This document shows, in pieces, positions 33,101 to 45,900 of a stretch of 64,000 bases of DNA. The notes below the pieces were generated by a model. The model searched no databases. It had not been told where the DNA came from and saw only the letters and a list, made by a program, of their open reading frames with translations. The position numbers and the translations under genes are program-made. The stretch comes from Liolophura sinensis. Its lineage: Eukaryota; Mollusca; Polyplacophora; Chitonida; Chitonidae. Numbering within the stretch: the stretch's first letter is position 1; the number at the start of each line of letters is the position of its first letter. Location of the stretch: contig NC_088302.1 of NCBI RefSeq assembly GCF_032854445.1, forward strand, positions 2,170,001 to 2,234,000, given 5' to 3'.

Positions 33101-36100
33101 TGAGTCTTACAAGGTGCCATGTGTCTCTGCCAGAACGGATTTACCTTATCTCCAGATTACGGATCCTGTACAGGTGAGTCTGACAAGGTGCCATGTGTCT
33201 CTGCCAGAATGGATTTACCTTATCCCCAGATGACGGATCCTGTACCAGAACGGATTTACCTTATCCCCAGATGATCTCTCTTGCACAGGTAAGCTTTACA
33301 ATGTGCCATGTGTCTCTGTCAGAACGGATTTACCTTATCCCCAGATAACCAAATTCTACAGGTGAGTCTTGCAAGACGCCGTATCTGTCTATCAGAACGG
33401 ATTTATCTTATCTCCACATGACGGCTCTTTTACAGGTGAATCTTACAAGACGCCATGTGTCTCTCTCAGGCAGAATTTACCTTATCCTAAGATTGAAACT
33501 CTTCTACAGGTGAGTCTAACAAAACGCCATGTGTCTCTGTCAGAAGGGATTTACCTTATCAAAGATGATCTCTCTTGTACAGGTGAATCTTACAAGACGC
33601 CATGTGTCTCTGTCAGAAGGGATTTACCTTATCAAAGATGACAACGCTTCTACAGGTGAGTCTTACAAGGTGTCATGTGTCTCAGTCAGAAGGGATTTAC
33701 CTTGTCCCCAGATGATTGTTGTGGTATAGGTGAGTCTTACAAGGCACCATGTGTCTCTTTATCAGAAAGGATTTACCTTATCAAAGATGACAACACATCT
33801 ACAGGTGAGTCTTTGCAAACCGTTACTAGAAGCTGCATAGATTTGGGGCAGACTTGAATGGAACTTGTGTTTAGTCATCAATCCGTTCATCGTAAACACT
33901 AAGCATCATAATTTGTGGTCATGACGTTAATGTGTTTTGCTTCCAGGTTCTACTGTGTACTCTCCACGGCTGATTGCATTCGCGAACAAAACCCACGTGT
34001 GTTTCATCAACATCACCGCATTATCTCCGGAAGTGCCCCTCACGCCTTATTGCCCGGTTACTGAAGGTGTCAACATCACTGCCATTTCCACTGACTCTGC
34101 AAACCGGACGGTGTATTTCGCTGACAGGGGCAGGAGGCAGATCTCCAAGGTGTCGCTCAGGTCTGAACAGTCCAGTGTCGTGCTCAGTGATGTTTCTAAC
34201 ATTCAAGGTAGTATAATTCTCACGCTCACTGACGTTTTCACTGTCTAAAATAGTGTTATGACCTCACACTGACTCACTATTCTACAATCCAAAATAGTGC
34301 TGCGTGAATCCCACTGACGTTTTCACTGTCTAAAATAGTGTTATGACCTCACACTGACTCACTATTCTACAATCCAAAATAGTGCTGCGTGACTCCCACT
34401 GACGTTTTCACTGTCTAAAATAGTGTTATGACCTCACACTGACTCACTATTCTACAATCCAAAGTAGTACTGTGTGAATCCCACTGACGTTTTCACTGTC
34501 TAAAATAGTGTTATGACCTCACACTGACTCACTATTCTACAATCCAAAATAGTGCTGCGTGACTCCCACTGACGTTTTCACTGTCTAAAATAGTGTTATG
34601 ACCTCACACTGACTCACTATTCTACAATCCAAAATAGTGCTGCGTGAATCCCACTGACGTTTTCACTGTCTAAAATAGTGTTATGACCTCACACTGACTC
34701 ACTATTCTACAATCCAAAATAGTGCTGCGTGACTCCCACTGACGTTTTCACTGTCTAAAATAGTGTTATGACCTCACACTGACTCACTATTCTACAATCC
34801 AAAGTAGTACTGTGTGAATCCCACTGACGTTTTCACTGTCTAAAATAGTGTTATGACCTCACACTGACTCACTATTCTACAATCCAAAATAGTGCTGCGT
34901 GAATCCCACTGACGTTTTCACTGTCTAAAATAGTGTTATGACCTCACACTGACTCACTATTCTACAATCCAAAATAGTGCTGCGTGACTCCCACTGACGT
35001 TTTCACTGTCTAAAATAGTGTTATGACCTCACACTGACTCACTATTCTACAATCCAAAGTAGTACTGTGTGAATCCCACTGACGTTTTCACTGTCTAAAA
35101 TAGTGTTATGACCTCACACTGACTCACTATTCTACAATCCAAAATAGTGCTGCGTGACTCCCACTGACGTTTTCACTGTCTAAAATAGTGTTATGACCTC
35201 ATTCTGACTCACTATTCTACAATCCAAAATAGTGCTGCGTGACTCCCACTGACGTTTTCACTGTCTAAAATAGTGTTATGACCTCACACTGACTCACTAC
35301 TCTAGAATCCAAAGTAGTACTGTGTGAATCCCACTGACGTTTTTACTGTCTTCACTCTCATTGACGTTTTTACAGTCCAAAATAGTGCTGTGTTTTCACG
35401 CTCACTGACGTTTTTACTGTATAAAAATAGTACTGTGTCTTCACTCTCATTGACGTTTTTACTGCCCAGAATAGGGCTACGTCTTCACACTCACCAACCT
35501 TTTTACTGTCCGAAATAGTGCCATGTCATTTCGCTCAATGATGTTTTTACTGTCCAAAATAGTGCTGTGTGCTACAATTTGCCAACTTTCACACTGTTGT
35601 CGCTGCTCTTGTTTTACTCTATGCTGTATATCGTATTATGTTCACTCTCACTGAGTCTCCAAAATAGGACTGTGTTTTCACACTCACTGACATTACCACT
35701 GTCTGAAACAGTGCTGTGTCTTTAAGCTCACGTTACAACGTTACAACTGTCCAAAACAGTACTGTGTCCTCAGAATTGTTTTCGCATTCACTGACGTTTT
35801 AACTACTGCGGCGGTGCTATGTTCAACCTTAGTGACATTTAAACTTTCCAAGGTATGCAGTGCCATATGTTTTCACTGAATGACCTTTCTAAGGTATACA
35901 GTGTCATGTGTTTTCACTGACTGACCTTTCAACTATTCAAGATGGTTTGCGTCTTTCTTGTCTTTTTTTGTCTGAAGCCATTTAGAGACTTCCTCTAACT
36001 GTATGTTTATTTATTTGTTATCTATTTTGGATTGTTTTGGGTTCAAAGCCTTACTGAAGAATTATTACTGGGACAACATCAGTCATATAATGAGTGGAAG

Positions 36101-39100
36101 AAACAGAATTTCTATGAGGAAACCATATCCTCACATTTAAAGAAATAACCGAGAGCTGGATTGCAACCTGCGGCCTCATTGGCCAGCGTGCATTCAGCCA
36201 TGGCCAAACAGGAACCGAGAGCTGGATTGCAACCTGCAGCCTCATTGGCCAGCGTGCATTCAGTCGTGGCCAAACAGAAACGCTTGGATCGAAACAGTCA
36301 GCGACCAATGCTAATGAAGAGCAGCTTTTATTACTAAATTACAGACAAGTCTTTTTAAAGACTATCTATGACTACGGATTTACTGAATAATTTGAATTTC
36401 TATGAGATTTTACGATTTCAGGTCTGAGTTATGATTGGCTGCGTGACACACTGTACTGGACAGACTCCGGTACAAGGCAAATCAAGTCTTACCGAATCGG
36501 TTCTGGGGGGCCGCCATTGACCTTCCTCACCTTAAATGGTACACTGGGACCTTTGACCCTTGACCCATTTTCAAGGTCAGCTGATGGTATTCACAATTTT
36601 CATCTTTAATAATTATATTTCTGTTACACGTAGGAATCATCATCTCTTCTGAAAGGTGGTTTTTTTGAAGGATTTTTTTTTCATTTTTTTAGTATTTTGT
36701 GAAAGGTGGTTTTTTGAAAGATTTTTTTCTCATCTTTTTAGTATTTTGTGCATATAGGTCGGATATTCGTGGGTTTCCCCAGGGCCTTCCCTGGTTTCCT
36801 CCCACTATAATACTGGTCGCCATTCTATAAGTAACACTGGCCCATTATTGTGAACGGCGTAAACCGCTAATCAAATAAATAAATGATTATGTTTATGTTT
36901 AAAAATGGTACTTGTTGCTGCCTCGTTTGGTGCTGCGCACAGCGAGGTTAGGGCAAGGAAACAGGACTGGTTGGCTGTGTCAGTAGCCTTTAATGTGACT
37001 TCGTGGGGTGTTATGTCTGGTGTCTTCGGCTTGATACTTCAGTGGCAGCAGTACTTTTGGGGCAGGGACTGGCTCTGCCACAAGAAAACACAGTATATGC
37101 ACACATACCCAATGATTCCTCGTTTTCGCACTGTCCTTTCCAAAGTCCGAGATCTCCAAATGGCCTGTCCAAGGTCCGGGATTTCCAAATGTCTTATCTG
37201 AGGTCCGGGATTTTCAAATGTCTTATCTGAAGTCCGGCATATCAGTATGTCCTGTCCAAGATCCGGGATCTCCAAATGTCCAGTCCAAAGCCCACCACAT
37301 TCCTTTTGGCATTGTGGAATTTTCCCGTTTCTCACGATATCAATATTTAACGAATTTTTAGCCTACAAATAAAAAACACGAATAAAGTTTATAGTTGTCA
37401 CAGCAAAACCGCACCTGTATCAGTATTTTTTCTATCACTTATTCTGATATAGTTCTAAACTGGCTAATCCTTGGAATACCATAGCTTGATGAGTGGAGGG
37501 TGCATGAGTTGAGTGTGGAGGGTGTGTTAGGAATGGAGAGTGCATGAGTAGGCGGGTAAGAGTACATGCTTTAAATGTGGAGAGTGCATTAGGGGTGGAG
37601 AGTGCTGAGTTAGGAGTGGAGGGTGTATGCGTTAGAAGTGGAGAGTACGCTAGGAGTTGAAAGTGCATGAGTTGGAAGTGGAGAGTACATGCGTTAGAAA
37701 TGGAGGGTGCGCTTTAAGTAGAGGGTACAGGAGTTGGAAGTGGAGAGTGCATGCGTTAGAAGCGGAGGGTGCGCTAGGAGTTGAGAGTGCATGAGTTGGA
37801 AGTGGAGAGTACATGCGTTAGAAATGGAGGGTGCGCTTTAAGTAGAGGGTACATGAGTTGGAAGTGGAGAGTGCATGCGTTAGAAGCGGAGGGTGCGCTA
37901 GGAGTGGAGGGTGCATCCATTAGCAGTAAAGGATGAATCCGTTAGGAGTGGAGTGTGCATGCGTTAGAATCGGACGGTGCATCAATTAGGAGTAGAGGGT
38001 GAATCCGTTAGGGGTAGAGAGTGCATGAGTTAGGAGTGGTGGGTGCATACGTTAGAAGTGGAGAACTCGCTAGGAGTCGAAAGTGCATGAGTTGGAAGTG
38101 GAGAGTACATGTGTTAGAAATGGAGGGTGCGCTTGGAGTGGAGGGTGCATCCATTAACAGTAGAGGGTAAAGCCGCTAGGAGTGGAGGGTGGAGGGTGCA
38201 TGCGTTAGGAGTGGAATGTACGTTTGGGGTGGAGAGTGCGTGCGTTAGGAGTGGAGTGGAGCGTGCGTGCGTTAGGAGTGGAGGGTGTATGCGTTAGGAA
38301 GAATGTGCGTTAGGAGTCTAGGGTGCAACCGTTAGGAGTGGAGTGTACTTGCGTTAGGAGTGGAGTGTGCAACCGTTAGGAGTAGAGTATGCATGCGTTA
38401 GAAGCTGACGGTGCATCAGTTAGGAGTAGAGGGTGAATCCGTTAGGAGTAGAGAGTGCATGAGTTGGGAGTGGTGGGTGCATCTGTTAGAAATCTGTTAG
38501 TGTACTTGCGTTAGGAGTGGAGTGTGCAACCGTTAGGAGTAGAGTATGTATGCGTTAGAAGCTGACAGTGCATCAATTAGGAGTAGAGGGTGAATCCGTT
38601 AGGAGTAGAGAGTGCATGAGTTGGGAGTGGTGGGTGCATCTGTTAGAAATCGAAAGCGCTTTAGGAGTTGAGTGTGCTTGCTTTAAGAGTGGTGGGTACA
38701 TGCATTAGGAGTTCATGGCGCGTTAGGAGTAGGAGAGTGCATACGTTAGGATAGAAAGGTATGCTACAAGTAAGAGTGAGGATGTGATAGGAGTTGAGAG
38801 TGCATTCGCTAGAAGTGGAAGGTGCCTTAGGGTGCGTGCACTAGGAATGGAGGGTGCGCTAGGGGTGGAGGGTGCGTTAGGAGTGAAGGGTTCGCTAGAA
38901 GTGAAGGGTGCGCTAGAAGTGGAAGGTGCGCTGGAGTAGAGGGTGCGCTAGTGTGGAGGGTGCTTTAAGAATGCAGGGTGCGTTAGGAATGGAGCGTGCG
39001 CTAGGAGTGAAAGGTGCGCTAGGAGTGAAGGGTGCGCTAGGAGTGGAGGGTGCTTTTGGAATGCAGGGTGCGTTAGGAGTGCAGGGTGCGCTATGAGTGG

Positions 39101-42100
39101 AGGGTGCGCTATGAGTGGAGGGTGCGCTAGGAGTGGGGGTGCGTTAGGAATAAAGGGTGCGCTAGGAGTGGGGGGTGCGTTGGGAGTAAAGCGTGCGTAA
39201 GGAGTGGAGGGGGCGTTAGGAGTGGGGGTGCGTTAGGAGTGGAGGGTGCGTTGGGGGGAGTAAAGCGTGCGTTAGGAGTGGAGGGTGCGTTAGGAGTAAA
39301 GCGTGCGTTAGGAGTGGAGGGTGCGTTAGGAGTAAAGCGTGCGTTAGGAGTGGAAGGTGCGCTGGGAGTAAAGCGTGCGTTAGGAGTGGAGGGTGCGTTA
39401 GGAGTAAAGCGTGGGTTAGGAGTGGAGGGCTTCTGGAAAATCATTCCCTAAACTTTCCGGTCGACGGATATAACGTTCAAAACGAGCACCCGATAGTAGC
39501 GGTGTCATTATTTGAAAGGGCACCAATGGGGTCGCTGTGATTTCAAGTCCAGATCATGCTGGCTTCCTCTCCGGCCGTAAGTGGGAATGTCAGCAACCTG
39601 CGGATGGTTGTGGGTTTCGCCCGGGCTCTGTTCGGTTTCCTCCCACCATAATGCTGGCCGCCGTCGTATAAGTGAAATATTCTTGAGTACGGCGTAAAAC
39701 ACCAATCAAATAAATAAATAAATTATCTGAAAGGGGAGGGAAAAGCATGTTGAAGACACTGAGCATATCTGGAAGGTATATGCAGTTTGAGACGCTCTCT
39801 TGATTACTAGAGGAGTTTATTACACGAAACCGTGATAACATGACAACAGGTTAAGTCCAGTATTAATTAGTTAAGCTAAGAAGAAAAAATATCTGGTGTT
39901 CAAACCGAAGATACTGTGCACATCTTGAAAGTGTCGAATACAGTATGTGCGAATTTCAGAAGCTTGCTTATTTTCATGTCTTGCTTACTATAGCAGGTGA
40001 TCGTCAAAAAACATATACAGCTTGGGAGACTGACAGGAGACAAAAAAATACAGTTGGAGACTATGGTAGTTATGTAATAGAAACCTCACCACTTTTGCCC
40101 GAAAAAAGAATGCAATGCTGATATGGCAGAGGGTCTTGGCAAAGATTGACACATGCGGTCTCAAACTGGCAAACTAAGACGTTATGTCGCCTTCTATACT
40201 ATATATCTTGTCGTTCCTACAATGTACAGGCAAATCTTCTGGATCTCCCAGTCTCCACTGGCTATCAGGAGCGTATCCTATGATACACCAAGATCCGTGA
40301 AAACTTTGGTATCAACCGGTATCCGGAATCCAGGGGATATCCATTGTGATCCAGTCAAACAAACGTAAGTCGTGTGATTTACCAAAACGATTAGTCAAGC
40401 CATCACTGTTACGACTAGTTTTCATGGCTTGTGAAGTTCTTCAGGTGGAGTTCTTCGTGTTGAAAAATGTGACATCTAGGCTACTGTAATTCTGAAGAGC
40501 GCAGAACATCAGGTTTTACTGGCATGTGAGCCGTGTAAAGCTAAAACACATACCATCTTAGGAAACCATCAAGCTTTCCTTGTGCTTTTAAAAGCAGTAA
40601 TGCTATGGCAGGAGAACTCTGGATACATTCTAATGGAGTCTTGTACTATAGTAACATGCTATGTGTGGAGAAATCAAGCGGCATGTTTATAATTCCCCAA
40701 ATAGTTTCTATGATTGTTGTAACTTTGAATACGCACATTTCAACGTACTTTTGTATTGATTTTCCTGTGAATCCGAAGACTATACTGGGCAGACGGGAAG
40801 GAAATAAAGAGTGTGCAAACAGACGGCACTGGCGACACAACCGTGATTACAACCGCTCACAACAACAACAAGGGACTAGTGGTACACAGGGTAAGTCGTT
40901 AAGAGTAGAGATGTTGTCAGATACCCGTAGTATGAGGAAAGAGCGGAAGGATCATTTATATATGTATACAATCATTATATGTCTATGTATGTGTACATGC
41001 ATTTATGTTTCTATGTATATGTACATGTTTTTATGTGTCTGTGTATGAGTGCATGTATTTATGTGCTTGTGTAGGAGTGTATGTATTTGTGTCTGTATGA
41101 GTACATGTATTTATGCGTTTGTATGAGTACATGTATTTATGCGTCTACATATGTGCACATGTATTAATGTGTCTATGTATGTGTAAATGTATTTATGTGT
41201 TGATGTATGTGTAAATTTATTTATGTGTCTGTATGAGTGCACGTATTTATGTGTCTGTGTATTAGTACATGTATGTATGCGTCTATGTATAAGTATTTAT
41301 ATTTATGTGTCTATGTATGAGTACATGTATTTTTCTGTCTATGTATGTGTACATGTGTTTATGTGTCTGTATATGAGTGCATGTATTATGCGTCTGTGTA
41401 TGAGTACATTTATTTGTTTCTCTAGGTATGAGTACATTTCATGTACTTATGTGTCTGTGTATGAGTGCATGTATTAATGGGTCTTTGTATGTGTACATGT
41501 ATTTATGTGTCTGTATATGAGTATATGTATTTATGCATCTGAGTTTGAGTACATGTGTGTATGTATCTTTGTATGAGTACATGTATTTATGTATGTACGC
41601 ATGTGTACATGCATTTCTCTTACTATTCATGTGTACATTTATTTATGTGTCTTTGAATGAGTAAATGCATTTATGCGTCTATATATGAGTACATGCATTT
41701 ATGCGTATGTGTATGTGCACAAGTATTTATGTGTTATGGATTAGTACAGGGATTTATGTATGTATGTTTAAGTGCATGTATTTATGCGTCTGTGTATGAG
41801 TGCATGTATTTATGTGTCTGTGTATGGGTACGTGCATTTACGTGTCTGTGTATGAGTACATGTATTTATGTGTCTGTGTATTAGTACATGTATTTACGCG
41901 TCTATGTATAAGTGCATGTATTTATGTGTCTGTGTATGAGTACTTGTATTTATGCGTCTGTGTATGAATTCTTGTATTTATGTGTCTGTGTATGAGTGCA
42001 TGTATTTATGTGTCTGTGTATGAGTACATGTATTTATGTGTCTGTGTATGAGTACATGTATTTGAGTGTCTGTATATGAGTACATGTATTTTTGTGTCTG

Positions 42101-42889
42101 TGTATGAGTAAATGTATTTATGTGTTTGTATGAGTACATGTATTTATGTATCATGTATGTGTACATACATTTATGCGTCTATGTATGAGTACATGTATTT
42201 ATGTATCATGTATGTGTACATACATTTATGCGTCTATGTATGAGTACATGTATTTATGTATCATGTATGTGTACATACATTTATGCGTCTATGTATGAGT
42301 ACATGTATTTGTATGCACATGTACATCTGGAACTGGCGTTTCCGGCTGTCTTACTCGAATGAAACGTTCCCCTCTTTCAGTCAGGAGGTTTGTTCAGTAA
42401 AGCCGTGTGCTACTCTCGGAATTTCGGTTTCCTTCATCGATTCGGACTGATGTAGAATGTTAATAAGAAAAGCTTAAATGCGCTGTTAACGAACAGTGAT
42501 ATGAATAAAACACATCGCCTTTGAACGAATGTGCTTTCCCCATAACAATGTTTCATTTTATGTAAACGCCCCAACCACGGTCCGACCCTCTGCTATTTAT
42601 TTATTTGTTTGATTGGTGCTTTATGCCGTAATCAAGAATATTTCACTTATACGACGGCGGCCAGCATTATGGTGAGTGGAAACCGGGCAGAGCCCGGAGG
42701 AAACCCACCACTATCCTCAAAGTGCTGACAGACCGACCCTCTAATAAGCTACCGCTGGGGCACACACCTGCTCGTCGTTCTGTAAGTGAACCAATCTTGA
42801 TTACAGCGTGAAACAATAATATAATAAATAAATATGATCAGAAGAGTAAATTTGGGGAATACAAAACATTAAATTGGTCTGTTGTGTAC

Positions 42890-42958
<69 letters not shown>

Positions 42959-45900
42959 ACACTTACTACAGGTTATTGTGTTGTGATATTTAACATTTAT
43001 ATTAAGTAGGGCGGCAGTAGTAGTACCTTTATCGTTAATTAGTGTCAATCTCAATCAAAATCAAGTTAAATTTGGGGAATGCAAAACATTAAATTGGTCC
43101 GTTGTGTATATATTTACCCCACAAGTCAGATTAACGCTGTGTACATTAATCTCAGTCTCAATCACATTATCACACAAGTTAGTCGAATGACCTGGAGAAA
43201 TCGCCATATCGAATACCAGAAGCCGATAAGAAAAAGCCAGCCATGCCTTGGTCGAGTTTGAGAGGTGAATTAGATGTAAATAGAATTGTGAGACAAATAA
43301 TACCTAATTTTGAACCTTCAGAGCATTTATGTCAAGAATTCAAGTCCATATGTGGTAACAGCCTTTTCATCTTTATATCCAAACTAATTTTAGCATCTTC
43401 TTCACAGAGATTCGTATTTTGGTCTGCCCACGGTTTGGCTGCTTACATTAACAGCGGAAATTTATATCACAAAGTCCATTCAAGAATGGTTTCTGTTCCC
43501 TCTTCTGAGCAAATCGTCGATCTCGACATTGTGGATAATTACTTCCAAAAGGAAACAAGGGGTAAGTGTATGAGCAGTGTAGTCCCAGAACTTCATGAAC
43601 AGTACGAACCATTTTACCAGTTGTGAGAACTGTACGAACCATTTAGCCGGTTGTGAAAGCTGTACGAACCATTTGTCCAGTTGTTAAAACTGTACGAACC
43701 ATTTAACCAATTGTGATAACTGTACGAACCATTTAGCCAGTTGTGAGAAGTGTACGAAGCATTCAACCAGTTGTGAAAATTGTACGGACTATTTAGCCAG
43801 TTGTGAGAACTATACAAACCATTTAATCAGTTGCGAGAACTGTACGAACTATTTAGACAGCTGTGAGTTCGTTTAATTATTGCTTATTGACTGTCGTAAT
43901 GAGTTAAAATAAGTGACATGAAGATCAAATTGTTTCTAACTTATGTAAGTTACAAAAAACTTAAAATCAAACTCAAGGGAATGATCATTGCCTGAAAGAT
44001 GTGAACGCTTTCATCATTTCAGCAAAGGGCGTATTGTATGTACCTTTCCTTTCCTTTGTCCTCCAGGTGCATGTTTTGAGAATGGCAATTGTGATCATTA
44101 TTGTGTGGAGACAGGGGGCGCTACCAGAGAATGTCGGTGTGAACTGGGATTTGATTTACAGGAAGACGGACAGACGTGCAGAACCGGTCAGTAGACTTGT
44201 AACGGTTGTAAAGTAAAGTTTCGTTTGTGAAAACCGCATCGCGCCCTGACTTCACAGTCAGAACTACATGTATACAGTGATATCGTGTTGATCCACCAAT
44301 ACGCTTATCACGACACGAAACCATAGGAAAGCAAAGAAAATGAGAAACCGTATATTTGTCTAATCCACGGTTTAGACGTGTTAAAGAAAAATGTATTAGT
44401 GTGATTCCAAAAAGTAGAAAAAGATATGATATAATGTCTGTCGGTTAAAGAGACTTTGTGGAGCGCTTGGAAGGCCTTATATGCCTGGCATCATCATTCA
44501 GCTATACAGCTCGAGGTACAGTGACTGCTAAATTAACATTTCCTATACCTGCATCGTACTGTTTCTGTTATTGTGATCGTCGTCTTTTGCTTGACAAGAT
44601 ACGTGTTACATAAGCAATGGTACACCAGAATATGTAATGCAGTGCTGCTTGCTCTTTGTGAGCAAAACGTACTTGAACAATCCCATGTTTTTTCCAGAGA
44701 ATTTGGCCAGACAAATTATTATTGGGAAATGCATATATTATGTATGGATGTGCAGTGTATCATGCTCGTTCGTTACAAGAGCGGGTGTCATGTTTCTGCT
44801 CCACTAATGATTTCTGTAATTTCTGATACTTGGTCACGAAGTTCAATGAGAGAACATGTATGTTTGACATGTATCGGGTGGGCATAAAAAATGGGCCGTA
44901 CTTTGACACTCAATATCTCCGAAACCCTCTTACATCAGCTTCTAAAAGTGTACACACTCAAAAGCCATAATGTTTTTAAGTATACAGACCAAATTTCAAT
45001 TTCATCCTTTAAGATTTATGTTCATGGGACCAAAATCAAAACAGTGTCAAAAACGCATCTTCGGGACATTTCGAAATGACGTTCTACCTTGTTTTACTTG
45101 AAAAGGTGATCAATTTGTCCTCCATCTTCTCGCGCAAACGTTTCTTCCATGAACTGAATGAGTCCCGAGTCTCCTTAAGGGTAATTTTTTTCCAGCAGTC
45201 CTTGATGCGTTCTTTTAGTTCATCCTCAGTGAATCTTTCCGTGAGACCTTCATAGGTCCATGACAGGTGATGCAATGTGGGTAACCCGAATGTGCGTTTT
45301 TGAGGCTATGTTTTCATTTTAACCCTGTGTACAGACTACTCAAGGTATGACCTTAAAAACTGATCAGTATATTAACAAAATAATGCCATTTAAATGTTTA
45401 AAGTTTGAAAGGGTTTGAACAAAGGATAATGGAGCAATGCAGCATCAAAGTATGGCCCATTTTTTATGCCACCCGATGTATTGTCAGTGAATTAAGCAAA
45501 ACAAGAAAAGAAAAAACAACAACAACAAAATTTACAAAAAATCAATCTAAACTAATGTTTTATTTATCCCATTCGTATTTCACGCCGTACTCAAGAATGT
45601 TCCACTTAAACGACGCCGGCGGCAACAAGGGAGTGGCCAGACGAAACCCACGGCCATCATTAAAAACGAAATTTTCTTACTAAATGATTATTTGTTACAT
45701 TGTATATAGGCTACAATTCCCGAGTCTAGAAGTACTGTTTGATGTCATTTCATTAGCTAAAAGCAGAAACAGAGAAACTATTGTGTAATAACAATATTGA
45801 TTCGGTTCCAGAGATTCTCCGCAGCAATCACATCCTGGTGACCGATTTAATAGCTGGACGCTTTTACCAAGTGCACTTGAAAAATGGCCGAGTCAGGGGC

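Noticed and set aside
40605..41048. 147-codon plus-strand frame
   Set aside because: Its second half is the 28-bp array and its first half has no similarity.
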